From: Thalassobacillus cyri
Lineage (GTDB): Bacteria; Bacillota; Bacilli; Bacillales; Halobacillaceae
DNA length: 64,000 nucleotides
Reading direction: 5' to 3'
Assembly: GCF_900107755.1 (NCBI RefSeq)
Contig: NZ_FNQR01000003.1
Location: 62,001-126,000, forward strand
Part shown: in pieces, positions 1 through 8,887 of the stretch
Layout of the letters: every line of letters starts with the position of its first letter
Position numbering within the stretch: the stretch's first letter is position 1
Made by a program: the position numbers and the translations under genes
The notes under the pieces: generated by a model
The model's database searches: none
Told to the model about the DNA's origin: nothing
The model's input: the letters and a program-made list of their open reading frames with translations, nothing else

Positions 1-173
1 AAAGGGTGATGTTGGATTTCCTCGGCATACTCCGCTACTTGTTCGACGAAATGAATGCCTGACAAGTACCGTTTGAAACGGTAACGCTTCACAATCCATT
101 TATCGTCTTCCAGCTTCCAACCTTTCAGCTTACTTACTTCTTGGTTCTTCTGCTGATCTGATAGTCTTTCCAC
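1..173 (-). CDS. 4a-hydroxytetrahydrobiopterin dehydratase (PCD/DCoH family), 3' end cut by window edge
   Basis: The N-terminal 57 residues are visible and the rest lies left of position 1. PCD dehydrates 4a-hydroxytetrahydrobiopterin during recycling of the pterin cofactor in the cytoplasm. The readable part contains the conserved W-K-L..D..W-I-V-K-R-Y-R-F start and reaches the HHP motif that begins the active-site loop (HHPxxH in the family). I chose the GTG at 173-171 because AAGGAGG lies 7 nt upstream; the ATG at 180-178 is in another frame. It lies just downstream of the pepF-like gene on the same strand, with a 26 nt gap, so they are probably cotranscribed. Confidence 0.85.
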   Translation of the reverse strand, partial: MERLSDQQKNQEVSKLKGWKLEDDKWIVKRYRFKRYLSGIHFVEQVAEYAEEIQHHP

Positions 174-199
174 TATTCATCCTCCTTTACCAAAGATTC

Positions 200-1990
200 T
201 CAATTTGATGCAGCAGCTTCAGTTAAGCTGAGAAACTCCTCTACATCAGCGGTACACAACTTAAACGCATCTTCCCAGAATTCCTCTTCTTCCAAGTCCA
301 CCCCTAAGTGTTTCATAGCCAGGTCTTCCACTCTCATTTTACCGGTGTCCTGAAGCAGTGAACTATACTTATCTTCAAAACCTTTCCCTTCTTTCGCAGC
401 TTTCGCATAGATCCCCAGGCTGAACAAATATCCGAATGTATACGGAAAGTTATAGAATGGTACGCCGGTAATATGAAAATGGAGCTTGGATGCCCAAAAA
501 TAGGGGTCATACTCACCGAGCGCTTCTTGATAAGCCTCCTTTTGAGCATCGACCATCATTTCATTCAACCGGTCGGTTGGAACCATTCCTTGCTTCCTCT
601 CCTCATAAAAACGAATCTCAAATAAAAACCTTGCATGGATGTTCATAAAAAATGCGACACTCCGCTGTACTTTATCCTCGAGTAATGACAGCTTTTCAGC
701 TTCTGTTTTAGCATTCTTCACGGCAGCATCAGCAACGATCATTTCCGCAAATGTAGAAGCGGTTTCTGCTACATTCATCGCATACCCCTGATTCAAAATT
801 GGAAGATCGTTCATGACATGCTGATGATAGGCATGGCCAAGTTCATGAGCCAGTGTGGCTACATTAGAAGCTGTACCAGAATAAGTCATAAAAATTCTCG
901 TCTGCTTACTGTCTGGAAAACTGGTACAAAAACCTCCCGGCCGTTTCCCCGAACGGTCCTCCGCTTCAATCCACCTGTTTTCAAAAGCCATTTTAGCAAA
1001 ATCAGCCATTTTCGGGCTGAACTTACGGAACTGTTCTACAATAAATGCTGCCCCTTCATCGTAAGACATCGTTTGTTCGGTTTCTTCAAGGGGAGCCCCA
1101 ACATCATACATACTTAGCTTATCAAGTCCCAATAAATCCGCTTTTCGCTGAAGGTAAGTTTTATAAGTATCTTTATGTTTAGTAATCGCTGTCCACATGG
1201 CATCCAACGTTTTCCCGCTCATGCGATTGAAATCGAGTGGTTCTTTCAAAACATTCTTCCAGCCACGGTGTTTGTATGTCTGCAGTCGGAAACCTGCTAA
1301 ATGATTGATTGTTTCTGTGAATAAATCACTTTGCCCCCGCCATGCTTCCTTCAGCTTTCCTGCCACTTCCTTCCTCACTTCACGATTAGAGGAACTCAAT
1401 TTATTGGAAGCCTGCCCTACCGATAACTCCTTACCTTGAAAGTCAATCGTCATTTTTCCTACCATACTGTTATACATTTGTCCCCAGGAATGATAGCCAT
1501 CAACACTCAAATCATTGATCAATGATTCTTGCTCCAGAGGAAGCTTTTCTTTGGCTCGGCCGCGGCGCTCATCCAATACGAATGCGATTGGAGCGACCAT
1601 TTCCTGTTGTAATAACCTGCTCCAACTGTCTTCGTCCACCTGGATAAACTTCTGGTCCAACTTTGTAAGAATGTTACCATATTGAGCTCCGAGTTGACTC
1701 CGTTTTGCCAGCCACTCCTTTGCTTTAACGTCCTTAACATTTTGCGCAGTCAAACAGCTGACAAATGCACCGATTTCTCTGATTCTCTTGGTGACGCTTT
1801 GTAATAGATCAACTACCTCCATCATCGTTCCTATACCTGATTGATAGCTTGGCAATTGGAAATCAACTACTTCTTTATCCAGCCGCTCCAATAAACGCTC
1901 TGTTTCCTGCACATAATTTCTAAGTTCCTTTGACTCGCTTCCACCTGGGAATATGCTGTCGAGATCCCATCTCTGATTATATGTATTCAT
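200..1990 (-). CDS. pepF: M3-family oligoendopeptidase, PepF/YjbG-like
   Basis: Cytoplasmic zinc metallopeptidase of 596 aa that cleaves short peptides, the usual length for PepF-type oligoendopeptidases. The zinc site HELGH begins at about residue 382 (HELGHAYHQH), and the third metal ligand is expected in the following helix (ETASTFAEM). An upstream in-frame start would add 28 residues, but I prefer the ATG at 1990 (MNTYNQRW) because GGAGG lies 9 nt upstream and family members start there. It has no signal peptide. The pterin dehydratase gene follows 26 nt downstream. Identification at family level is firm; assignment as PepF rather than another M3B paralogue is less so. Confidence 0.9.
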   Translation of the reverse strand: MNTYNQRWDLDSIFPGGSESKELRNYVQETERLLERLDKEVVDFQLPSYQSGIGTMMEVVDLLQSVTKRIREIGAFVSCLTAQNVKDVKAKEWLAKRSQLGAQYGNILTKLDQKFIQVDEDSWSRLLQQEMVAPIAFVLDERRGRAKEKLPLEQESLINDLSVDGYHSWGQMYNSMVGKMTIDFQGKELSVGQASNKLSSSNREVRKEVAGKLKEAWRGQSDLFTETINHLAGFRLQTYKHRGWKNVLKEPLDFNRMSGKTLDAMWTAITKHKDTYKTYLQRKADLLGLDKLSMYDVGAPLEETEQTMSYDEGAAFIVEQFRKFSPKMADFAKMAFENRWIEAEDRSGKRPGGFCTSFPDSKQTRIFMTYSGTASNVATLAHELGHAYHQHVMNDLPILNQGYAMNVAETASTFAEMIVADAAVKNAKTEAEKLSLLEDKVQRSVAFFMNIHARFLFEIRFYEERKQGMVPTDRLNEMMVDAQKEAYQEALGEYDPYFWASKLHFHITGVPFYNFPYTFGYLFSLGIYAKAAKEGKGFEDKYSSLLQDTGKMRVEDLAMKHLGVDLEEEEFWEDAFKLCTADVEEFLSLTEAAASN

Positions 1991-2080
1991 TGCAGGAGCC
2001 CTCCTTTTATCCTTGGTACGACTCCCATTATATAGAAATTTCTGAAAATTTTCTACTACGTACTTGCTTAACAAAATAAA

Positions 2081-2116
2081 AAACCTATGTTTTTATATTT
2101 GCATAAACATAGGTTT
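2081..2116 (-). terminator. Intrinsic terminator of the 71 aa gene
   Basis: A perfect 12-bp inverted repeat (AAACCTATGTTT at 2081-2092, AAACATAGGTTT at 2105-2116) with a 12-nt loop. Read on the minus strand it is followed by a T-rich run. Its first arm overlaps the stop codon of the small gene at 2115. Confidence 0.75.
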
Positions 2117-2330
2117 ACATGGTAACTATATTATTTTCGACGAGAGGTTCAGAATCAACCGTTTCGATAGTAAAATGATATTTTCCTTGCATATAGCCCG
2201 AATCTTTCAATGAAGCAATAAAACGCTCTGCTTCTGTTTTTGTTTGGAAACATAAATCCACTTTGCTTTCACTACATAAAAAGTTAATCTCGGTTTTTTT
2301 ATTGAACCATGCAACTACCTTATAGCTCAC
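2115..2330 (-). CDS. Small hypothetical protein, 71 aa
   Basis: I do not recognise this protein. It starts with GTG at 2330, with GGAGGG about 9 nt upstream, and ends inside its own terminator hairpin. The sequence is soluble and mixed-charge (MSYKVVAWFNKK...), with no signal or membrane segment. A Phe-Glu-Arg-rich middle (TKTEAERFIASLKDSGY) suggests a small alpha/beta fold. The good ribosome binding site and dedicated terminator argue that it is a genuine monocistronic gene. Confidence 0.6.
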   Translation of the reverse strand: MSYKVVAWFNKKTEINFLCSESKVDLCFQTKTEAERFIASLKDSGYMQGKYHFTIETVDSEPLVENNIVTM

Positions 2331-2583
2331 TTATATTCCCCCTCCACACTCTAAAAATTGTGAAACGATCTTAAACTTGTTTCTGCAACGGGAGGTCTGT
2401 ACGATGTAGTGAATACGAATGTTTAATTATATTTCTATATTTTTATTAAGTATGTATATTTTAACATTATCCGACTTCCTTTTTATACTTTTTAACAAAG
2501 AACAGGTGATAAGGCTTATTTTATATAACAAAGTTTTCAGAATATTATTATATAGATAGGTATTAAGGTTCAGAGGATAAGGA

Positions 2584-2612
2584 TTGAAGCAAATTTTTTG
2601 TAGCGTTAAAAT
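2584..2612 (+). promoter_or_regulatory. Sigma-A promoter for the LLM oxidoreductase, inside an inverted repeat
   Basis: -35 TTGAAG at 2584-2589, a 17-nt spacer, and -10 TAAAAT at 2607-2612. An inverted repeat, GAAGCAAA (2587-2594) and TTTGCTTC (2614-2621), spans the promoter and could be an operator. The rest of the 2331-2657 gap is AT-rich with no other feature that I can see. Confidence 0.5.
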
Positions 2613-2657
2613 GTTTGCTTCATACTAAAATGACCAATTCCCAGGAGTTTGATAATA

Positions 2658-3602
2658 ATGAAAAACCATACAGGCTTTCAAAAAATGATCAAGCCCGGCT
2701 ACCTCTCTTTTGGCTTGTCCATTCCAATCGAGAATTATGGCAAACAGTCACCTCGTATGGATAATCAAATTGAAATGGCACAGCTTGCTGAACAAAAAGG
2801 TTTTACAAGTTTATGGCTGCAGGATGTCGTGTTAGAGGACCCTACCTTTGAAGACCCTGCGACTGGTCAGATATTCGATAGCTTTATTTACCTCACCTAC
2901 TTGGCCAGTCATACTAATTCTATTAATTTAGGTACAGCTGCCATTGTATTTTCTTTACGCCACCCGTTACGAACCGCCAAAGAGGTGGCCAGCATCGAAC
3001 GATTATTCCCAGAGCGCTTGATGCTGGGCGTCTCATCAGGGGACAGACGGAAGGATTTCTCAGGGTTGGATATCCCGATTATGGAACGAGGCCAGTGGTT
3101 CCGGAATGCCTTTCACTATTTCCAAGAGGTGCTTTACGGAGAATTCCCAACGATCGATTCCCTGTTTGGCAAAATAGATAAAGCCAACCTGGTTCCAAAA
3201 CCCACAAAAGAAATTCCTCTTTTCCTTACAGGGTATGCCCAGCAAACCCTCGATTGGATTGCCCAAAATGGACATGGATGGATGTTCTACCCACAACGTC
3301 CTGAGCAGCAACAGGAAACGGTCGCTAAGTATCGCGAACTTGTGGAGAGCTACTCTCCTGGGGCGTTCCGAGCGTTTCTTATGCCGCTTCCGCTCGACTT
3401 GATGGAAGACCCTAATCATCCCTATGAAAAGATCCCAGCTGGCTACCGAACCGGACGGAACAACCTACTGGATATTTTAGCTGAATATCAAGACGCAGGT
3501 GTCAACCACATTTTCTTTAATTTGGCTCAAAGCAAACGCCCGGCAAAAGAGGTAGTAGAAGAACTTGGTGAATATGTACTTCCCCATTTCCAGTGGGAAT
3601 AA
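2658..3602 (+). CDS. LLM-class (luciferase-like) flavin-dependent oxidoreductase
   Basis: A 314 aa protein of the bacterial luciferase/F420-FMN monooxygenase superfamily, a TIM-barrel enzyme using reduced flavin. Family features are the N-terminal strand ..GYLSFGLSIPIE, the segment FTSLWLQDVVLEDP, INLGTAAIVFSLRHPLRTAKEVASIERL, and RLMLGVSSGDRRKDFSGL for flavin-phosphate binding. I chose ATG 2658 because AGGAG lies 10 nt upstream; the TTG at 2649 is too close to it. Its stop lies 20 nt before the next start, so it is probably cotranscribed with the DUF5694 gene. The substrate cannot be told from sequence. Confidence 0.85.
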   Translation: MKNHTGFQKMIKPGYLSFGLSIPIENYGKQSPRMDNQIEMAQLAEQKGFTSLWLQDVVLEDPTFEDPATGQIFDSFIYLTYLASHTNSINLGTAAIVFSLRHPLRTAKEVASIERLFPERLMLGVSSGDRRKDFSGLDIPIMERGQWFRNAFHYFQEVLYGEFPTIDSLFGKIDKANLVPKPTKEIPLFLTGYAQQTLDWIAQNGHGWMFYPQRPEQQQETVAKYRELVESYSPGAFRAFLMPLPLDLMEDPNHPYEKIPAGYRTGRNNLLDILAEYQDAGVNHIFFNLAQSKRPAKEVVEELGEYVLPHFQWE

Positions 3603-3622
3603 ATTGGAGGAGGCAAATCGAA

Positions 3623-4333
3623 ATGGGTACTAATCCTAAGCTGCTTTTATTAGGAACTTTTCATTTGGAAATGAACCCGGACCTGGTAAACCACCACCAA
3701 AAAGAAATAAGCAGAATCACCCAGTCGCTTAAAGCGTTTGAACCTACAAAAATAGCAGTAGAAAAAACATTTCTGCTTAAAAATGAACTCAATCGGAAAC
3801 TTGAAGCGTATAAAAGCGGCAATTTTAAACTTGGATACGATATAGTCGATCAACTCGGTTATCGCCTTGCTGAACAACTTGGCTTGGAGGAGGTTTTCCC
3901 GGTTGATGAAGATGTGAACATGAACGCTCCGTCGCTGAACCAGGTGTTCAAATGGGCAGAGAATTATCAGCCAGGGTTACTTCAGGAAATCGCAGAAATC
4001 CAACAACAATTAGTTGCATACACTCATGATGATGAGCCATTAACCCAGCTTCAAGCTATCAACAGCCCTGAATACCGGAAATTGATAGGAAAACTGTATA
4101 TGAAGCTCGCTTTGGTAGGTGACCCTCAGCATCAAGTAGGCGCTGCTTGGCTTAAACAGTGGCATCATAGAGACTTAGCCATTTTTGCTAATGTTAGCCG
4201 AATAGCAGCCCAAAGCGACCGTATGTTGCTTATGATTGGAAAAGACCACCTGCCACTTCTCTCCCACTTCTTCGATGCCAGCGGAGAATTGGACATCGTT
4301 CATACACTTGATTACTTGCCTCAGGAGAAATAA
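3623..4333 (+). CDS. DUF5694 family protein
   Basis: A 236 aa cytoplasmic protein of the DUF5694 family. Visible features are the N-terminal LLLLGTFHLEMNPD strand with a conserved GTFH, an EKTF motif, and a C-terminal LLMIGKDHLPLLSHFF. The paired GTxH and GxxH motifs recall the TIKI/TraB-like metal-binding fold, which is an inference; biochemical function is unknown. Start ATG 3623 follows GGAGGAGG by about 9 nt. It is the second gene of a two-gene unit with the LLM oxidoreductase and ends directly at the terminator. Confidence 0.7.
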   Translation: MGTNPKLLLLGTFHLEMNPDLVNHHQKEISRITQSLKAFEPTKIAVEKTFLLKNELNRKLEAYKSGNFKLGYDIVDQLGYRLAEQLGLEEVFPVDEDVNMNAPSLNQVFKWAENYQPGLLQEIAEIQQQLVAYTHDDEPLTQLQAINSPEYRKLIGKLYMKLALVGDPQHQVGAAWLKQWHHRDLAIFANVSRIAAQSDRMLLMIGKDHLPLLSHFFDASGELDIVHTLDYLPQEK

Positions 4334-4368
4334 CAGACCCTCCACTTGTTTACGAAGTGGAGGGTCTG
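4334..4368. terminator. Bidirectional terminator between convergent genes
   Basis: A perfect 14-bp stem (CAGACCCTCCACTT and its complement) with a 7-nt loop. It begins one base after the stop at 4333 and ends 6 nt before the end of the minus-strand BCCT gene. The T-richer tail is on the minus strand, so it probably serves both genes. Confidence 0.8.
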
Positions 4369-4374
4369 TACAGA

Positions 4375-5988
4375 TTATTGTTCCGGCGGCTTTTGCTGGT
4401 ATCGTTTTTTTCTTAACCGTTCAAGAATTTTTTTGCGATTAATGTGGATGGTTTTAGGTTCATATCCTTCACTGGCCCTGATGTCTTCATTGGAGGCTTT
4501 CATAAACGATAACGCCAGCATGAACATGATGAAAATCAGTGGAAAACCACCAACAATACTCGCTGTTTGTAAGGTGCCCAGTCCACCAAGGAACATCAGC
4601 GCTAATGGCAGCAGACATAAAGCAAATGCCCAAAACAATCGGTTCCAACGCAATGGTTCATTTTCTACTTCTTTTTGAACTACCGCAGATAAAATATAAG
4701 AACTGGAATCAAATGTCGTGGCAAGAAAAATAATCGCCAGTACCGTGAATATCAACACCATGAACTTGGCTAGCGGCAATTGTCCGATAATCGCTATTAT
4801 CGCAGCAGGAGCGCCGTATTCATTCATATAACCAATGGCATCAAAGCTGCCTGTCATCTGTAAGTACAACCCGAAGTTCCCCATGATACCAAAAAATAGC
4901 ACACACCCAAGCGTCCCATATACCATGGTACCAAGCACCATTTGGCGGATCGTACGGCCTCTGGAAATACGAGCGACGAATAAACCGACAAACGGAGCAT
5001 AAACGAGCCACCAGGCCCAGTAGAAAATCGTCCATCCTTCAGGAAATCCTGTTTCTTCAAAGGCTCCTATATCACCAAACGGTTCGGTCCATGTCGCCAT
5101 TTTAAAGAAGTTATCCATTAAGATTCCGATACTGTTCGTGGTTGTCTCTGTTAAAAAGCGGGTCGGGCCGAACAAGAAAATGAATCCTAGTAAGAATAAT
5201 GCCAGCCATAAATTGATGTCACTTAGCAGTTTGATCCCTTTTTTCAGACCGGAATAAGCACTGAAAGCAAATATTGCCGTACATAATAACAGAATGAAGG
5301 TTTGCATCGTCATATCCGCTTCCAGACCAGTCAATTCACTGATCCCTTCAGCAATCATAGGAGTACCAAGTGCAAGTGTGGTACCTGCCCCACCCATCAA
5401 ACCAAACATGAAAAGAATATCGATGATATGACCGACCGGACCGTCTACAGTCCGACCTAATAAAGGACGGCATGCCTCACTGATTTTCAGTACAGGTTTC
5501 TTACGAACATAATAAAAATAGGCGATCGGTAGTGCCGGAAGCGTGTAAATTGCCCATGCAATAGGCCCCCAGTGGAAAATGCCATAAGCCGTCGACCATT
5601 GGATCGCTTCTTTCGATTCCGGTTCAATGCCGAAAGGAGGGCCTTGATAGTAGTAAGCCCATTCGATTACAGCCCAATATAGAATACTCGAACCTATCCC
5701 GGCAGCAAATAACATCGCTGCCCAGGAGAAGGAATTGAATTCAGGCTTTTCTCCTTCATCTCCTAATAAAATGTGGCCATTTGCACTAAAGGCTACAAAA
5801 ATCAAAAATGCAAATACCAGTAAACCCATGATTAAGTATAACACCCCAAAATTAGAGGTCATGAATGTATTCGCCTGATTGACAACTTCCACGCCAGCCT
5901 CAGGGAATATAATAAGTGGAACAACGACCCCAAGCAATAAGACAAACGCCCCTATAAATGTAGGCCAATCAATTAATTTTGTATTCAT
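4375..5988 (-). CDS. BCCT-family betaine/carnitine/choline-type transporter
   Basis: A 537 aa, 12-TM secondary carrier of the BCCT family, which imports quaternary ammonium osmolytes by Na+ or H+ symport or exchange. Diagnostic segments are AAGIGSSILYW with the nearby Trp residues (the glycine-rich TM3 substrate site), the amphipathic-helix motif FVARISRGRTIR, and a TM8 rich in Trp (FYWAWWLVYAP). A charged C-terminal tail of about 40 residues (Lys/Arg-rich) could act in osmosensing as in BetP, which is inference. The TM3 sequence SSILYW is not the GIGxG of glycine-betaine BetP/OpuD carriers, so choline, carnitine or another betaine is possible. It has a long leader of more than 600 bp. Confidence 0.88.
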   Translation of the reverse strand: MNTKLIDWPTFIGAFVLLLGVVVPLIIFPEAGVEVVNQANTFMTSNFGVLYLIMGLLVFAFLIFVAFSANGHILLGDEGEKPEFNSFSWAAMLFAAGIGSSILYWAVIEWAYYYQGPPFGIEPESKEAIQWSTAYGIFHWGPIAWAIYTLPALPIAYFYYVRKKPVLKISEACRPLLGRTVDGPVGHIIDILFMFGLMGGAGTTLALGTPMIAEGISELTGLEADMTMQTFILLLCTAIFAFSAYSGLKKGIKLLSDINLWLALFLLGFIFLFGPTRFLTETTTNSIGILMDNFFKMATWTEPFGDIGAFEETGFPEGWTIFYWAWWLVYAPFVGLFVARISRGRTIRQMVLGTMVYGTLGCVLFFGIMGNFGLYLQMTGSFDAIGYMNEYGAPAAIIAIIGQLPLAKFMVLIFTVLAIIFLATTFDSSSYILSAVVQKEVENEPLRWNRLFWAFALCLLPLALMFLGGLGTLQTASIVGGFPLIFIMFMLALSFMKASNEDIRASEGYEPKTIHINRKKILERLRKKRYQQKPPEQ

Positions 5989-6617
5989 TTAAAACTTTCC
6001 CTTCATATTTTGTTATCCTTACTGCACAACACCAGGAAACCTGTTTAAAAATAAATAATTTGGGAGGAAATGCGTGATAAATGGAAATCATACACCTTGT
6101 TACGTAACCAAGGAGTAACTTTATCAAAGATGAAATACATCGACAAACCTCTTAAAGTTTCTTATACCAGGTTATAGAGTAAATAACACACAATAAGTGT
6201 ATTTATGTCGAATATACATAATTTTTGTCGAGAATGGAGGTGTGACTAATCCCGGCGCCAATCGGACCTTCCAAATCATAACCCTGTTATTTATTGGAAT
6301 CGGACTCTAGATATCCGTCCAGTCGGAGACACCGGTAACCAGGCTGCCTGAATATATGACCTCTAGCCCTGCTATTAAGTTTACTCTATTTTTTCCCCTT
6401 TTATTAATTATTTGGTTAAGACAGGAATGTACGAGGTGGAATTGACGTTGGCAAATGACGCCGAGGGGACGTTCAACAAAACGTTGACAATCATGAGTGA
6501 ATGGACGAGAAGAAACCCTTATACTATTACCATATGGAATAAAAACATGCTTTGTGGCTTGGCACAGCCGGCAGTCTAATTACCGTACTGCTACTATGAG
6601 GAAAGGAAGTGAAGGTT
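5989..6617. other. 629-bp intergenic region between divergent genes, possible folded RNA
   Basis: No gene with a ribosome binding site was found here. The segment at 6239-6336 can fold: GGTGT/ACACC and GACT/AGTC form a closing helix (6239-6247 with 6323-6336), around TCCAA.../...TTGGA and GGAC/GTCC pairs. I compared it by eye with the common riboswitch cores (SAM, TPP, glycine, ykkC, ydaO, M-box, NiCo) and found no match. It may be the leader of the BCCT gene (minus) or of the small membrane protein (plus), or simply decayed sequence. Confidence 0.35.
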
Positions 6618-6887
6618 ATGCGTAAGTGGAGAAACTGGGATGAATGGTTCAATCCCTTGTATTTCCCACTAATAACAGCTATTCCAATTGAAATATGGCT
6701 GTTGATTCTGATCCAGAGAAAAGCCTGGAGTACAGTGGAATTGACCACTTTTATTATTGCGGCCCTGTTTCTAGTCTTTGCGGGGATCGTAGAAATGAGT
6801 TCGGAGGAAACAAAACATCGTACGTTCGGCCACCTTTACCTGGGAAGTTCTGTGATTTTTGGTTCATTAGGATATATGTTTTTTTAA
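6618..6887 (+). CDS. Small membrane protein, 89 aa, unknown
   Basis: Three probable transmembrane helices follow a basic, Trp-rich N terminus (MRKWRNWDEWFNP); the middle loop carries the charged EMSSEETKH. I do not recognise a family. I chose ATG 6618, with AAGGAAG 8 nt upstream; a GTG at 6609 would add three residues. It ends 23 nt before a convergent small membrane gene with no clear terminator between them. Confidence 0.5.
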   Translation: MRKWRNWDEWFNPLYFPLITAIPIEIWLLILIQRKAWSTVELTTFIIAALFLVFAGIVEMSSEETKHRTFGHLYLGSSVIFGSLGYMFF

Positions 6888-6910
6888 AAAATACAGCGCT
6901 TCTCCAGGTT

Positions 6911-7165
6911 TCAAATGAAAAATAGCCACGGTAAAATCATCGGAATCATAATGATAAGTGTGACCGTCAACCAGGGAATAGAGTTTTCTTGGGTCAATTG
7001 TTTACGGTAAGACATCCCCCATGCCAAGAGCAGGAGAAAAGTTACAATGATGCTCTGTAAGTGAAAAGTATCGTCTTTATTCATCATAAAAATATATAGA
7101 CCCCCTTCAATGATCAGCAAAATACCGACCAATGAATTAAATATATGGGTGAAACGTCTGCTCAC
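6911..7165 (-). CDS. Small membrane protein, 84 aa, unknown
   Basis: Three hydrophobic segments (residues ~10-27, ~38-52, ~63-83) with a short Lys/Arg N terminus; the last helix runs into the C terminus (PMILPWLFFI). The GTG start at 7165 is supported by AAGGAG 9 nt upstream. No family is recognised. It is probably an inner membrane protein of unknown role, transcribed alone. Confidence 0.55.
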   Translation of the reverse strand: MSRRFTHIFNSLVGILLIIEGGLYIFMMNKDDTFHLQSIIVTFLLLLAWGMSYRKQLTQENSIPWLTVTLIIMIPMILPWLFFI

Positions 7166-7317
7166 ACTTGTCCACTCCTTGTATGGTTAAATTCAGTTAT
7201 ATTATATCATTCGCTTAAAACTTTATAGAAATACTTTTGCTTTTACAAGGTAGAAACATTAAAATTGGATATGACAGAAAATTCCCTTAATTACTTATCT
7301 AGAAGGAGGAATTATAG

Positions 7318-8220
7318 ATGACACGAAACCTCACGTGCCGGTCCTCGGTATATTCTTTAAGTAAAGACCACTCTCCTGCTATCCACGTACAACCAGGAGA
7401 GAGGATCACCATTGAGACATATGATTGTTTTCAGAATCAGATTCAATCAGAAAAAACAGAAATCAACGCAATTGATTGGAATCAGATCAATCCAGCTACT
7501 GGACCGGTTTACATTGAAGGGGCAGATCCTGGAGACATATTGAAGGTGAAGATCGATAGACTGGAAATCGGGGAACGCGGTGTTATGGTCACTGGTAAAG
7601 ACCTCGGCGTCTTAGGCAGTTATTTTGAAGATTTCGATGTCAAAATTATTCCGATTCAAGATAACCGAGCTATTTTTGATGACAAACTTTCCTTACCTTT
7701 AAATCCTATGATTGGTGTCATAGGAGTAGCTCCTGAGGATGAAGAAGTAAACTGTGGAACTCCTGGTGCACATGGTGGAAACATGGATACAAAGTTGATT
7801 ACGGAAGGTGCCGAGTTGTATTTCCCTGTCTTCGCGCCGGGCGCTTTGTTCGCTACAGGTGACTTCCATGCTGCTATGGGTGACGGTGAAGTCAGTGTGT
7901 CGGGAATTGAAGTCCCAGGTGAAGTAACCGTAACCTTTGATGTTATAAAAAACAAATCGCTTTCTTACCCACTTGTAGCGAATGAAGAGGGTATAGCCTT
8001 ACTTGTTTCTAAAGAAACATTGGACGATGCGGTCCATACAGCTGTAGAGCAAATGGCAGAACTGTTGCTCCCACACACCGATCTTACACTTTCACACCTC
8101 ACCATGCTGATGAGCGCAGCAGGAGAAGTCCAAGTGAGTCAGGTAGTAGATCCGCTTGTGACAGCGAGATTTTTTGTCCCTGACCACATTTTAAAGGCGT
8201 ATGATATTCAGTTATTTTAA
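7318..8220 (+). CDS. Acetamidase/formamidase family amidohydrolase
   Basis: A 300 aa cytoplasmic enzyme of the FmdA/AmdA family, which releases ammonia from formamide, acetamide or related small amides. The family signatures are clear: GAHGGNMDTK at about residues 153-162 and LFATGDFHAAMGDGEV at about 180-195, both around the metal-binding site, plus the N-terminal ..VQPGERITIETYDCF. A strong AGAAGGAGG lies in front of ATG 7318. It is monocistronic with a terminator right behind the stop. The exact amide substrate is not deducible; some family members act on plant or pesticide amides. Confidence 0.88.
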   Translation: MTRNLTCRSSVYSLSKDHSPAIHVQPGERITIETYDCFQNQIQSEKTEINAIDWNQINPATGPVYIEGADPGDILKVKIDRLEIGERGVMVTGKDLGVLGSYFEDFDVKIIPIQDNRAIFDDKLSLPLNPMIGVIGVAPEDEEVNCGTPGAHGGNMDTKLITEGAELYFPVFAPGALFATGDFHAAMGDGEVSVSGIEVPGEVTVTFDVIKNKSLSYPLVANEEGIALLVSKETLDDAVHTAVEQMAELLLPHTDLTLSHLTMLMSAAGEVQVSQVVDPLVTARFFVPDHILKAYDIQLF

Positions 8221-8227
8221 ACAACAT

Positions 8228-8257
8228 AAGCCAACTCCACTTCCTGGGAGTTGGCTT
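8228..8257. terminator. Bidirectional terminator
   Basis: Arms AAGCCAACTCC (8228-8238) and GGGAGTTGGCTT (8246-8257) form an 11-bp stem between two convergent genes. The right arm overlaps the last codons of the minus-strand gene. Confidence 0.75.
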
Positions 8258-8678
8258 ACATGTTTAATAAGTTATCCATCCTTTCTGTACGTTGGTAAGG
8301 TTTGGCATCATATTTAAGTACTTCCCAGTGATCGGTGTAAATTAAAATTTCCACTAGATTCTCCTGCTCATTTTCCACTGTCAGTCCAGCTTCTACTGCC
8401 TGAATGTTAGAAATGCTTCCCTTAGCAGCCTCTGACTTCTTTAGCACCGTCAATATTCGTTTAATTTCGTTCTTATCTTCTATTACATACCCCTCATAAT
8501 CTCCAGAAATATTATGAAACTTCATCGTTAACGGTCTTTTATACTCCCACCAATCATGCGGGGTAACCGAGTCTTTCTTGAATGTAAACGGAGTATATAA
8601 GTATTGGGTGTCGAGATAAATATATGCTGCTGTTAATATAACAAGTAAAGTGATAAAAACTGTTGCTATTCTTTTCAA
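8256..8678 (-). CDS. Membrane-anchored hypothetical protein, 140 aa
   Basis: A basic N terminus and one hydrophobic segment (residues ~4-21) form a signal anchor or uncleaved signal; the remaining ~115 residues are hydrophilic and extracytoplasmic. The TTG start at 8678 is supported by GGGAGG 6 nt upstream. The C-terminal half alternates short strands (LVEILIYTDHWEVLKYDAKPYQ), similar in style to small Bacillus secreted lipoprotein-like domains, but I do not recognise a family. No lipobox Cys is present. Confidence 0.6.
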   Translation of the reverse strand: MKRIATVFITLLVILTAAYIYLDTQYLYTPFTFKKDSVTPHDWWEYKRPLTMKFHNISGDYEGYVIEDKNEIKRILTVLKKSEAAKGSISNIQAVEAGLTVENEQENLVEILIYTDHWEVLKYDAKPYQRTERMDNLLNM

Positions 8679-8846
8679 CCAATCCCTCCCTTGTCTATGT
8701 ATGTAAGAAAAGATATTTAATTGGTTATACGTGTAAATCCTCCTTTTCGTTTCATGGAAAATGAATTTTTCTTATGAAATACAACCGCTATTCTCTATAT
8801 GGTAATGTCTGAAAGCCACAGGTTTTGTTAATAGAGTCTATAAATA

Positions 8847-8880
8847 ATAAAGTCTACCCTAGTGACAGGATAGACTTTAT
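8847..8880 (-). terminator. Terminator of the GNAT gene
   Basis: ATAAAGTCTA...TAGACTTTAT arms with an inner CCT/AGG extension, just downstream of the GNAT stop at 8888. Confidence 0.7.
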
Positions 8881-8887
8881 AGCATTA

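Noticed and set aside
6239-6400. Known riboswitch upstream of the BCCT carrier
   Set aside because: By eye no core of SAM, TPP, glycine, ykkC, ydaO, M-box or NiCo type could be aligned on either strand.
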